Shown here in pieces: positions 17,036-24,525 of a stretch of 64,000 nucleotides of DNA. The stretch's first letter is position 1, and each line of letters begins with the position of its first letter. The stretch is from Achromobacter deleyi (GTDB lineage Bacteria > Pseudomonadota > Gammaproteobacteria > Burkholderiales > Burkholderiaceae_B). The position numbers were made by a program, and so were the translations under genes. Where the stretch lies: NCBI RefSeq assembly GCF_902859705.1, contig NZ_CADIJO010000019.1, forward strand, positions 43,251-107,250, read 5' to 3'. Below the pieces are notes generated by a model. The model saw only the letters and a list, made by a program, of their open reading frames with translations, made no database searches and had not been told where the DNA came from.

Positions 17036-18286
17036 ATGTCAATTGAAAAAACCAATACGCTGGTGATCGGCGCCGGCCAGGCCGGCATCGCTATGAGCGA
17101 GCACCTTGGCGCCATGGGGATTCCGCATATCGTGCTTGAACGCAAGCGGATAGCAGAACGCTGGCGTTCCGAGCGCTGGGACTCGCTGGTGGCCAACGGC
17201 CCCGCCTGGCACGATCGCTTTCCCGGCTTGAAGTTCGATGACGTCGGGCCCGACGTCTTCCCGCCCAAGGAACGTATGGCCCAGTACTTTGAAGACTACG
17301 CCAGGATGCTCAATGCGCCGGTGCGTACCGGCGTCGAGGTCCGGCGCGTCAAGCGCAATGACAAGCGCCCGGGCTTCACTGTCACCACGTCCGAAGGCAC
17401 GATCGAAGCGCTGCACGTGGTCGCCGCCACCGGTCCCTTCCAGGTGCCGACCTATCCGAACATCGTGCCGGAAGGCGCCGGCATCCAGCAACTGCATTCT
17501 TCGGCCTATAAAAACCCGGGCCAGCTGGCCGACGGCGCCGTGCTGGTCGTCGGCGCGGGCGCTTCCGGTTCGCAGATCGCCGAAGAGCTGCGCCAGGCCG
17601 GCCGCACCGTCTACCTGTCGGTGGGCGAGCACTACCGGCCGCCCCGTTCCTATCGTGGGCGCGACTACTGCTGGTGGCTGGGCGCGCTGGGAATGTGGGA
17701 TGAGGTCAAGAAAAAGCCGAAGCGCGAACACGTCGCCTTCGCCGTGAGCGGCTACGAAAACGGCAAGACCGTCGACTTCCGGCGCCTGGCCCACGACGGC
17801 ATCCAGCTCGTCGGCATCACGACCGCCTACGACAACGGCACACTGCGCTTTGCCGACAACCTCGCCCGCGACGTTGCCCAGGGCGATGCCGATTACTTCG
17901 AGGTCCTGCGCGAAGCCGATGCCTACATCGAGCAGAACGGCCTGGACCTGCCGCCCGAACCGGATGCCTGGAAGCTCCTGCCTGACCCGGAATGCCTGGC
18001 TTACCCCATCCTCAGCCTGAACCTGGCCGAGGCCGGCATCAAGACCATCCTGTGGGCGACCGGCTTCAAAGTGGACTTCAGCTGGATCGAAGTCGACACC
18101 TTCGATGAGAAGGGCTACCCCATCCACAAGCGCGGCATTTCCGCCGAAAAAGGCATTTACTTTCTCGGCCTGCCCAACCTCACCAACCGCAGCTCATCCT
18201 TCATCTGGGGCGTCTGGCACGACGCCCGCTACATCGCCGACCATATCGGCATCCATCTGGACTATCTGGCCTACAAGAAGGAATGA
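17036..18286 (+). CDS. Flavin-dependent monooxygenase / NAD(P)-binding oxidoreductase (FMO-like)
   Basis: The 416-residue protein has two dinucleotide-binding motifs: GAGQAG at residues 12-17 for FAD and LVVGAGASGSQIAEEL near residue 170 for NADPH. ERWRSERWDSLVANGPAWHD follows the first motif as in class B monooxygenases and YUCCA/CzcO-like proteins. These enzymes oxygenate soft nucleophiles such as amines or sulfides, or perform Baeyer-Villiger reactions. The gene stands alone, divergent from the catabolic operon at 12351-16637, and may supply an oxidation step for it. AGGA lies about nine bases before the ATG. Confidence 0.85.
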   Translation: MSIEKTNTLVIGAGQAGIAMSEHLGAMGIPHIVLERKRIAERWRSERWDSLVANGPAWHDRFPGLKFDDVGPDVFPPKERMAQYFEDYARMLNAPVRTGVEVRRVKRNDKRPGFTVTTSEGTIEALHVVAATGPFQVPTYPNIVPEGAGIQQLHSSAYKNPGQLADGAVLVVGAGASGSQIAEELRQAGRTVYLSVGEHYRPPRSYRGRDYCWWLGALGMWDEVKKKPKREHVAFAVSGYENGKTVDFRRLAHDGIQLVGITTAYDNGTLRFADNLARDVAQGDADYFEVLREADAYIEQNGLDLPPEPDAWKLLPDPECLAYPILSLNLAEAGIKTILWATGFKVDFSWIEVDTFDEKGYPIHKRGISAEKGIYFLGLPNLTNRSSSFIWGVWHDARYIADHIGIHLDYLAYKKE

Positions 18287-18301
18287 CGGAGCCGGCCTGT
18301 G

Positions 18302-18344
18302 GCCCGCAAGCAGGCCGGACCTGACCGTCCGGCCACTTGCGGGC
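18302..18344. terminator. Long hairpin between convergent genes
   Basis: GCCCGCAAG (18302-18310) pairs with CTTGCGGGC (18336-18344), and inside it GGCCGGAC (18313-18320) pairs with GTCCGGCC (18327-18334). This gives a 17-base-pair interrupted stem with a six-base loop. It sits between the convergent stops at 18286 and 18360 and lacks a T-run. Confidence 0.65.
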
Positions 18345-18359
18345 GGCAATGCGCGGCGC

Positions 18360-18824
18360 TCACGGCGCCGCGGCATACACGCGTCTCAATGACTCGCCCA
18401 GCGGCGTGATGAAGTCATCCAGCTGCCAACATCGGGACGGTTGCCGCTTGAGGATCAGGTGCACGATCTGCGGGGTTTTCGGTCCACCGGGCTCCAGGAC
18501 GAAGGGATAGCGCATGGCGACGATGGCGGTGTCTTCCGAGGTCGACTCCGCTTCGAAAACCGGCGCCCCGCCGATGTCGCCGTCTTGCGCGCCCAGCCAG
18601 GGGTCGTAATCCAGGTGGCCGACTTCGCCTTTGGCGTAGGCCCACTCCCCGCGCAGGGCGGCATCGAAGGCAGGGGTGTACAGCGAAGGATCGTGACGCT
18701 CGGTATTCCAGTGGAAATCGGCGTGGTCCTGCTGGAAGCTGCGCGTCCATTGCTCGGGGGCAGGGCAGCCGGCGCGGACGGGGCCTGCAAGCGCGCAAAG
18801 CGCGAGCAGCAAGAGCGGTTTCAT
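18360..18824 (-). CDS. Secreted protein of unknown function
   Basis: The 154-residue product starts with a clear Sec signal, MKPLLLLALCALAGPVRA, cut before GCPAPEQWTRSF. The mature part has two Cys residues (one near the N-terminus, one in SRCWQLDDF), which could form a disulfide. It also has a WQLDDFITP segment resembling a DUF3828-type ending, although this resemblance is weak. I do not recognise the family with confidence. The ATG at 18824 is preferred because it begins the signal peptide; two upstream ATGs would bury it. Confidence 0.7.
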   Translation of the reverse strand: MKPLLLLALCALAGPVRAGCPAPEQWTRSFQQDHADFHWNTERHDPSLYTPAFDAALRGEWAYAKGEVGHLDYDPWLGAQDGDIGGAPVFEAESTSEDTAIVAMRYPFVLEPGGPKTPQIVHLILKRQPSRCWQLDDFITPLGESLRRVYAAAP

Positions 18825-18859
18825 GAAGGGGGCGCGTAACGGCACGGAGTCTCCTTGCG

Positions 18860-19801
18860 TCATAGCAATGTTGCCTGCCAGGCACCCGACGCAATCAGGT
18901 TGCGGCATTCGGCGATCACTTCATCCGCCACCAGATCCACTGGGTTGGCGATCTTGCCCAGTTTACGGTGTGCCAGGCAGACGGTGCGGGCCAGCGGGGG
19001 ATGGATCGGCCGGGCATCCACCTGCCCGGCTTCGATCTCGTCCCTGACCGCGCAGGGCGCCAGCACGCTATGGTAGCGGCCGCTGGCGACCAGCTTGACC
19101 AATTGATGCCCGGCATCGATTTCCAGCGCCACGTTCAGGGCGGCACCATGCTTTTCCGCATGGGTTTCCAGGGCCGTACGAAAGCCGTTGGCGCGCGACG
19201 GCATGGCCAGGGGGTAGCTGCCCAGCTCGGCCATCGCCACGGGCGCGTGGCGGGCACGCGCGCCGCGGCGGCTGACCAGGTGCATGGTTTCCTGGGCCAG
19301 CGGCAGGCAGTGCAGGTCGTTCGTGGCGCTGCGGTCGAACACGATCGCCATGTCGATCTCGTTGTTCTGCAGCCATTTCCACAGGTAGCCGGAAAAGGCT
19401 TCCACCACCCGCAGTTTGATCTTGGGGTAGGCGCTGGACAGCCTTTCGATGATGGGCAGGGCCGCGACCGCTGCGGTCGACGACGGCAGGCCGATGGCGA
19501 CCTCGCCTTGCGGTTCCTGGCGCAAGGCGTCCAGCTCGCGCAGGCTGGCCTGGGTCAGCGCCAGGATGTCGTAGGCGCGCGCCAGCAGCAATTGGCCGGC
19601 GTGGGTGAGCCGCACGCCGCGCGGTTCGCGGTGCAGCAGCGCCATGCCCAGGCGCGCCTCGAGCTTGGCGATCGCGATGCTGAGCGCCGGCTGGGCCATG
19701 CCCAGCTTTTGCGCGGCGGCGGTCATGCTGCGCGCCTCGCTGATGGCGACCAGTACGGTCAGGTGCTGCAGGCTCAGCGGCAGCTTGTCAGTCTCATCCA
19801 T
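18860..19801 (-). CDS. LysR-family regulator divergent from a 2-hydroxycarboxylate transporter
   Basis: The 313-residue protein has the LysR helix-turn-helix (LQHLTVLVAISEARSMTAAAQ, QPALSIAIAKLEARLGMALL) and a LysR substrate domain similar to the NAC/Cbl side (FSGYLWKWLQNNEIDMAIVF). It is transcribed away from the transporter gene at 19898, with 96 AT-rich bases between them containing an inverted repeat. Control of that transporter by an organic acid effector is the likely role. Confidence 0.88.
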   Translation of the reverse strand: MDETDKLPLSLQHLTVLVAISEARSMTAAAQKLGMAQPALSIAIAKLEARLGMALLHREPRGVRLTHAGQLLLARAYDILALTQASLRELDALRQEPQGEVAIGLPSSTAAVAALPIIERLSSAYPKIKLRVVEAFSGYLWKWLQNNEIDMAIVFDRSATNDLHCLPLAQETMHLVSRRGARARHAPVAMAELGSYPLAMPSRANGFRTALETHAEKHGAALNVALEIDAGHQLVKLVASGRYHSVLAPCAVRDEIEAGQVDARPIHPPLARTVCLAHRKLGKIANPVDLVADEVIAECRNLIASGAWQATLL

Positions 19802-19806
19802 TGATT

Positions 19807-19826
19807 ATTTATATGGAAGAATAAAT
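19807..19826. promoter_or_regulatory. Inverted repeat, likely LysR operator
   Basis: ATTTAT (19807-19812) and ATAAAT (19821-19826) form a perfect inverted repeat spaced by eight bases. It contains a T-N11-A LysR box (T19812, A19824). It lies immediately before the LysR start codon and about 70 bases before the divergent transporter gene. Confidence 0.5.
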
Positions 19827-19897
19827 TTGGCATATTTTACATTTATGGATGGCGTGGCTACATTCGCCGCTTTCCCGCATAACGATAAGGAAGCGCG

Positions 19898-21235
19898 ATG
19901 AGACAAGCGGAACAGGCAGCGACCCCGACCCAACCCGGATGGTTGCGCGCCTGGTTGAAATTGATGGACGTGCAGATCGGCGTCGTGCCTTTGCCGGTGT
20001 TTGCCGCGCTGTTGCTGGTGATCGGCGTCATGACCGCGAAAGGCAAAGTGCCGTCCGACCTGTCGATGTCGATCGGGGTGCTGGCGGTGGGCGGCTTTGT
20101 CTTCATGGAACTGGGCAAGCGCGTGCGTCTGATTTCGGTGACGGGCGCGGCCGCCATCATGGCGTTCGTGGTGCCTTCCGCGCTGACGTTCTATGGCGTG
20201 ATTCCGCCGCAGGTGGTCGAGTCGGTGCAGACCTTCACCAAGGTGTCCAACTTCCTGTACCTGTATATCGCCATCATCATCGTCGGCAGCATCATGAGCA
20301 TGCCGCGCGAGGTCCTGGTGGCTGGATTCCTGAAGATCTTCGTGCCCCTGGCGGCGGGCTCGGTGGTGGCGGGCGTCGTCGGTACCGGGGTCGGCATGGC
20401 CATGGGGTTCGACTGGATACACAGCCTGTTCTTCATCGTCATTCCCATCATGGCCGGTGGCTTGGGCGAAGGCGCGATTCCGCTCTCGCTGGGCTATTCG
20501 ATGCTGATGGACCAGCCGCAGGAAGTGCTGTTCGCGCAGATCATTCCGGTGGTCATGCTGGGCAGCTTTACCGCCGTGATCCTGTCGGGCCTGTTGAACA
20601 TGTTGGGCAAGCGCTATCCGCACCTGACGGGGGAAGGGCAGCTGCAACCCGGCGCCGATCCGTTGCAGGCCTCGCAGACGGACGCTGCGCCTGCCCCTTC
20701 CGTGTTCGAACCGCTGGCGCTGGGCAGTGGCCTGGTGACGGTCGTAGGCCTGTACCTGTTGGGCACGCTGAGCCAGAAGCTGTTTGATTTTCCGGCGCCG
20801 ATCGCGATGCTGATCCTGGTGGTGGCGATGAAGCTGCTGCGGATGATCCCGCTGAAGATCGAGCGCGCCGGCAAGGACCTGTATGCCTTCACGTCCAAGG
20901 TCGTGACGTATCCCTTGCTGTTCGCCATGGGGGTGGCGTTGACGCCCTGGGACAAGTTCGTCAGCGCCTTCAATCTGCCCACGTTGGTGACGGTGTTCGC
21001 AACGGTCTTTTCGATGATCGCAACCGGCTTCGCAGTGGCGCGGCGGCTGCGCATGTATCCCATCGATGTGGCCGTGGTGAACGCCTGCCACAGCGGCCAG
21101 GGCGGCACCGGCGATATCGCCATCCTGACGGCCGCCAATCGCATGGCGCTGATGCCGTTCGCGCAGATTTCCACGCGCATCGGCGGCGCGATCACGGTCA
21201 CGCTGGCACTGATTGCGGTTCGCTATGTCGTCTAG
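19898..21235 (+). CDS. 2-hydroxycarboxylate transporter family (citrate/malate:cation symporter)
   Basis: The 445-residue membrane protein carries both signature re-entrant loop motifs of the 2HCT family: GGLGEGAIPLS in the first half and CHSGQGGTGDIAILTAANRM in the second, which form the substrate site in CitS/CimH. About eleven membrane helices are visible. Family members import citrate, malate or lactate with Na+ or H+. The start is the ATG after GATAAGGAAGCGCG, a good ribosome-binding site. Its last codons overlap the next gene. Confidence 0.88.
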   Translation: MRQAEQAATPTQPGWLRAWLKLMDVQIGVVPLPVFAALLLVIGVMTAKGKVPSDLSMSIGVLAVGGFVFMELGKRVRLISVTGAAAIMAFVVPSALTFYGVIPPQVVESVQTFTKVSNFLYLYIAIIIVGSIMSMPREVLVAGFLKIFVPLAAGSVVAGVVGTGVGMAMGFDWIHSLFFIVIPIMAGGLGEGAIPLSLGYSMLMDQPQEVLFAQIIPVVMLGSFTAVILSGLLNMLGKRYPHLTGEGQLQPGADPLQASQTDAAPAPSVFEPLALGSGLVTVVGLYLLGTLSQKLFDFPAPIAMLILVVAMKLLRMIPLKIERAGKDLYAFTSKVVTYPLLFAMGVALTPWDKFVSAFNLPTLVTVFATVFSMIATGFAVARRLRMYPIDVAVVNACHSGQGGTGDIAILTAANRMALMPFAQISTRIGGAITVTLALIAVRYVV

Positions 21236-22223
21236 GAATTTCGTGGCGGCGCCAACCATGCAGGAAGACGTGATTGCCCTGCGCCGCGTGCGCGGATTTC
21301 ACATCGGCGGGCAGGCACTGGATCTGCAAGGCTTGCTGCCCAAGACCCTCGAGACCGTGCCGGGCGAGCCGCCGCGGCAGTCCGATCCCAACGGGCGCTA
21401 TCAGGTCGGGCAGTTGTACGCGCAGCATTTCGAACTGGCTCGGGCGGCCTATTCGCTACCCGTGCTGTTCTGGCATGGGGGCGGCATGACGGGCGCCACC
21501 TGGGAAGAAACGCCGGATGGGCGTCCCGGATGGCATGAACACTTCATGCGGCGCGGTTTTCATACCTGCGTCAGCGACGCCGTCGAACGGGGGCGGGCCT
21601 CCTGGGCACCATACCCAGAAATTTCGCCGACGGCGCCGGAGCATCGCACGGTGGATCAGGCCTGGTCCATCTTCCGGTTCGGCCCGCCAGGCGGCTACCT
21701 GAACCGGGCGGCGCATCCCGGCATGCGCTTTCCGGTGGCGCGGATCGACCAGCTGGGCAAGCAATTCGTGGCGCGCTGGACATGCAATGGCGCCAGGACC
21801 CTTGCTGCCTATGGTGAACTGCTGCGCCAGTTTGGCCGCAGCATCATCGTGGCCCATAGCGAAGGGGCGCGCCATGCGGCGCAACTGGCGGCGTTGATGC
21901 CGCGGGCGATTGCCGCGGTGGTGTTGATCGAGCCGGCCGGCGCACCGGCGTTGGATGCCGGCATGGCTCGAGAGGCGGCAGAGGTGCCGCACCTGGTGGT
22001 CTGGGGCGATCATTTTGGCCACAGCGACCTGTGGCGCCGCTATCGCGCCGGGGCGGATCGGTGGCTGGATCGCGTACGAACGGCGGGCGGCCGGGTGGAT
22101 ACGCTGGACCTGCCGGCCAGCGGGATGTTCGGCAATTCCCATCTGCTCATGATGGACGACAACTCGGCCGACATCGCGGACCGGGTTGCCGACTGGGTCG
22201 GCGCGCAGATGCCGGGCAGATAG
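21225..22223 (+). CDS. Alpha/beta-fold hydrolase (esterase-like)
   Basis: The 332-residue protein has an oxyanion-hole motif FWHGGGMTG (about 82-90), nucleophile elbow AHSEGARHAA with Ser212, a WGDHFGHSD acid segment and NSHLLM with the putative catalytic His. The elbow reads H-S-E-G rather than the usual H-S-Q-G of related bacterial esterases. An internal RTVDQAWSIFRFGP segment is typical of this hydrolase subgroup. The ATG at 21225 overlaps the transporter stop by 11 bases, so translation is coupled and the substrate may relate to the transported acid, for example an ester or lactone. Confidence 0.8.
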   Translation: MSSRNFVAAPTMQEDVIALRRVRGFHIGGQALDLQGLLPKTLETVPGEPPRQSDPNGRYQVGQLYAQHFELARAAYSLPVLFWHGGGMTGATWEETPDGRPGWHEHFMRRGFHTCVSDAVERGRASWAPYPEISPTAPEHRTVDQAWSIFRFGPPGGYLNRAAHPGMRFPVARIDQLGKQFVARWTCNGARTLAAYGELLRQFGRSIIVAHSEGARHAAQLAALMPRAIAAVVLIEPAGAPALDAGMAREAAEVPHLVVWGDHFGHSDLWRRYRAGADRWLDRVRTAGGRVDTLDLPASGMFGNSHLLMMDDNSADIADRVADWVGAQMPGR

Positions 22224-22329
22224 CGCCGCGGCCATCATGGCCCAGCACGCAACCTGGTTCTTGGATCTACCGAAAAATTCCGCCCAGGCGCAGTATGGAG
22301 TCTTCGATAGACACCCATCAGGACCCATC

Positions 22330-22797
22330 ATGAGCCAACGCATCGACTACACCCAGGCCTCGCCCGAAGGCTACAAGGCTTTCGGCGCCGTGCACGCCTA
22401 CCTGCGCCATTGCGGCCTGCCGGAAGTGCTGGTCAACCTTGTTTACCTGCGCGTCTCGCAGATCAATGGCTGCGCCTATTGCATCGACATGCATTCACGC
22501 GACTTGCAGAAGCAGGGCGTGGCGGTGGACAAGCTGGTGCTGGTGCCGGTGTGGCGCGAAGGCGGGGCGGTGTTCAGCGTGCGCGAACAGGCCGCGCTGG
22601 CCTGGGCCGAATGCGTGACGCGGGTCGCAGAAACCGGAGTGCCGGACGCCGATTACCAGGCGGCTGCCGCGGAGTTCAACGACAAGGAACTGGCGGACCT
22701 GACCTATGCCATCGGGCTGATGAACGCCTTCAATCGCCTGGGCGTCACGTTCCGCAATGTGCCGGCTGCGGCAAAGAAGGCGGCGCAGGCGCAGTAA
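22330..22797 (+). CDS. Carboxymuconolactone decarboxylase / AhpD-like family protein
   Basis: The 155-residue protein has the AhpD redox motif NGCAYCIDMHSRDL, with Cys48, Cys51 and His55, and the helical CMD fold. Such proteins reduce peroxides through the CxxC pair using an unknown thiol donor. The ATG at 22330 begins the family-like N-terminus; longer frames read into the preceding non-coding region. It follows the hydrolase gene by 106 bases on the same strand and may be co-transcribed. Confidence 0.86.
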   Translation: MSQRIDYTQASPEGYKAFGAVHAYLRHCGLPEVLVNLVYLRVSQINGCAYCIDMHSRDLQKQGVAVDKLVLVPVWREGGAVFSVREQAALAWAECVTRVAETGVPDADYQAAAAEFNDKELADLTYAIGLMNAFNRLGVTFRNVPAAAKKAAQAQ

Positions 22798-22854
22798 AGG
22801 GCTGGCCGCGAGCGCGGCCGGATATGCGAGTATGCCGCCGCGCCTGCGGCAGCG

Positions 22855-23457
22855 TCAGGGCCACACCAGCTTGACCGCAATCGCCAGCATCGCGATGCCG
22901 ACCAGCGCATCCAGTACCCGCCAGGCGGTCTGGCTGGCGAATACCGGCCGCAGCAGGCGGGCGCCGAAGCCCAGCGTGAAAAAGAACACGAACGAGGCCG
23001 TCATGGCGCCCAGCGCGAAGGCGGTCTTCTGCCCTTCGTATTGGCTGGAGATCGACCCCAGCAGCACCACGGTATCCAGGTAGACGTGCGGGTTCAGCCA
23101 GGTGAAGGCCAGGCAGGTGGCCAGCGTGGCGCCCAGCCCGGCGGCCTGGCGCGAAGACGGGGTCAGGCTGCCGTGGTTGCGCAGGGCCGACCGCAGGCTG
23201 CGGACGGCGTAGGCGAACAGGAACAACGCGCCGCCATAACGCAGCACCGGCTCCAGCCACGGCAGGGCGTTGGACGCCAGCCCGAACCCCGCGACGCCCG
23301 CCGCGATCAGCAGGGCATCCGACACCGCGCATACCAGGCAGACGGCCAGGACGTGTTCCTGGCGCAGGCCTTGGCGCAAGACGAAGGCGTTCTGCGCGCC
23401 GATGGCGAGGATCAGGCTGAGGCTGAGGAGAAAACCGGGAAGAAAGGCGTGAGTCAT
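22855..23457 (-). CDS. LysE/ArgO-family amino acid exporter
   Basis: The 200-residue protein has about six membrane helices with the family opening FLLSLSLILAIGAQNAFVLR and the FTWLNPHVYLDT motif in the middle. LysE/ArgO proteins export basic amino acids or toxic analogues such as canavanine. The regulator gene lysG/argP, usually adjacent, is not present here. A strong palindrome lies 55-78 bases upstream of the start. Confidence 0.9.
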   Translation of the reverse strand: MTHAFLPGFLLSLSLILAIGAQNAFVLRQGLRQEHVLAVCLVCAVSDALLIAAGVAGFGLASNALPWLEPVLRYGGALFLFAYAVRSLRSALRNHGSLTPSSRQAAGLGATLATCLAFTWLNPHVYLDTVVLLGSISSQYEGQKTAFALGAMTASFVFFFTLGFGARLLRPVFASQTAWRVLDALVGIAMLAIAVKLVWP

Positions 23458-23511
23458 GTCGTACCTGCAAGCAAGGGCGACAGACTAGCGGGTACCGCGT
23501 CGTTAGAGAAT

Positions 23512-23535
23512 CTAAAGATACTAATCTATCTTTAG
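23512..23535. promoter_or_regulatory. Perfect 9-base palindrome upstream of the LysE-type exporter
   Basis: CTAAAGATA (23512-23520) and TATCTTTAG (23527-23535) are exact inverted copies separated by CTAATC. The element is AT-rich in GC-rich surroundings and lies 55-78 bases before the exporter start, where an activator or repressor would bind. Confidence 0.6.
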
Positions 23536-23599
23536 TATTGCTGAAGCGGGGCGCTTGGCGGGGGCCTGACTGGCCGCGCGTCTCTTGCCAAGCGGGGAC

Positions 23600-23851
23600 T
23601 CAGTGGCGCGCGGCGGTGGGGCGGGGTTGCAGCTTGTCGAGCTGGGCCTTGAGCGAATCCAGCAGCAATTGCAGCTGTTCGGACGTCATGGCATAGACGC
23701 GGCCACGGGCGCTGAGCTCGGTGGGCGACGGAGTCGGGTCGGGCAGGAAATCCAGCCGGAACAGCAGGGAGTCGTGTTCGACCAGCGGCAACATGGCCCA
23801 GCCGGTCACGGGCGACACGGCCTCGCCTGGCTTGAAATCTCTGTCATGCAC
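23600..23851 (-). CDS. Small BssS-like protein
   Basis: The 83-residue product reads GWAMLPLVEHDSLLFRLDFL in the first half and VYAMTSEQLQLLLDSLKAQL in the second. This layout and length resemble E. coli BssS (84 residues, biofilm regulation through signal secretion), which has GWDISTVDSYDALMLRLHY. The likeness was judged by eye and may not reflect common function. The start is a GTG preceded by GAGGTG; an overlapping ATG lies in another frame. Confidence 0.55.
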   Translation of the reverse strand: MHDRDFKPGEAVSPVTGWAMLPLVEHDSLLFRLDFLPDPTPSPTELSARGRVYAMTSEQLQLLLDSLKAQLDKLQPRPTAARH

Positions 23852-23927
23852 CTTGCAGCACCTCGGTTACGCCTCCGGCAAAAGCGGCCGGACCAGAGGG
23901 ATTCTATTCGTTCAGGTATTTGTCAGC

Positions 23928-23992
23928 AAGCGGGCAACGAAAGCGGGCAACAGAAGCGGGCAAAAAAAGCGGGCAAAAAAAGCGGGCAACAA
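23928..23992. repeat. 13-base tandem repeat, five copies
   Basis: AAGCGGGCAA followed by three variable A-rich bases recurs at 23928, 23941, 23954, 23967 and 23980, an exact 13-base period. It lies between the BssS-like gene and the terminator of the DUF465 gene and is not in an obvious reading frame. Confidence 0.9.
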
Positions 23993-24013
23993 AAAGGCGC
24001 CGCAGATGGCGCC
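23991..24013 (-). terminator. Intrinsic terminator of the DUF465 gene
   Basis: Read on the minus strand, GGCGCC-ATCTGC-GGCGCC forms a hairpin followed by TTTTT, 27 bases downstream of the DUF465 stop codon. Confidence 0.85.
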
Positions 24014-24039
24014 TCGGGAATGCTGGCTGACTGCGCCGG

Positions 24040-24264
24040 CTAGCCGCCGTTCTGGTCGGCCGCGCGCAGCAGGTTGTACAGCTTGTCTTTGAGCAGCAGC
24101 TTTTCCTTTTTCAGGACTTCGACGCTGGTGTCCGAGGCGGGCACGATGCCGGCCTCCATGTTCTTGATTTCCTGGTCCAGGTCGTTGTGGCGCTGGAACA
24201 GGGCCGAGAAGTGTCCGTTTTCGGCTTTCAGTTGGGTAATCAGTTGGCGATACTCAGGGAACAT
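24040..24264 (-). CDS. DUF465 (YdcH) small coiled-coil protein
   Basis: The 74-residue protein starts MFPEYRQLITQLKAENGHF and continues with a long charged helix (RHNDLDQEIKNMEAG, VEVLKKEKLLLKDKLYNLL), the pattern of the DUF465/YdcH family. Function is not established. The ATG at 24264 matches the family N-terminus, and it has its own terminator. Confidence 0.85.
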   Translation of the reverse strand: MFPEYRQLITQLKAENGHFSALFQRHNDLDQEIKNMEAGIVPASDTSVEVLKKEKLLLKDKLYNLLRAADQNGG

Positions 24265-24525
24265 GACGGCCTCTTTGCTTGATCCGGTTGGAGGGGGACT
24301 GCGCGGGAGCCGGCGGGCCGGCCCGTGATGAGCTGTCAGGTCCATGACATCGCAATGGCCCGTCAAAGTCAACCTCGGGTGGCCGCAGGCGAGGCGGCGA
24401 ATTTGATGCGGCGCAAGCCCGGGCGGGCCTCGCAGCCGCTTGGTTTTATCTGCTCACGTTTGATTACATAGCGACCGGGGACCGGGGCATACACTCGCTT
24501 CCCCGTGGTCTGCCATAAAAGTGAA

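Noticed and set aside
23928..23992. CRISPR array
   Set aside because: The unit is 13 bases, with three-base spacers that vary only in A/C/G; there are no unique spacers and no cas genes nearby.
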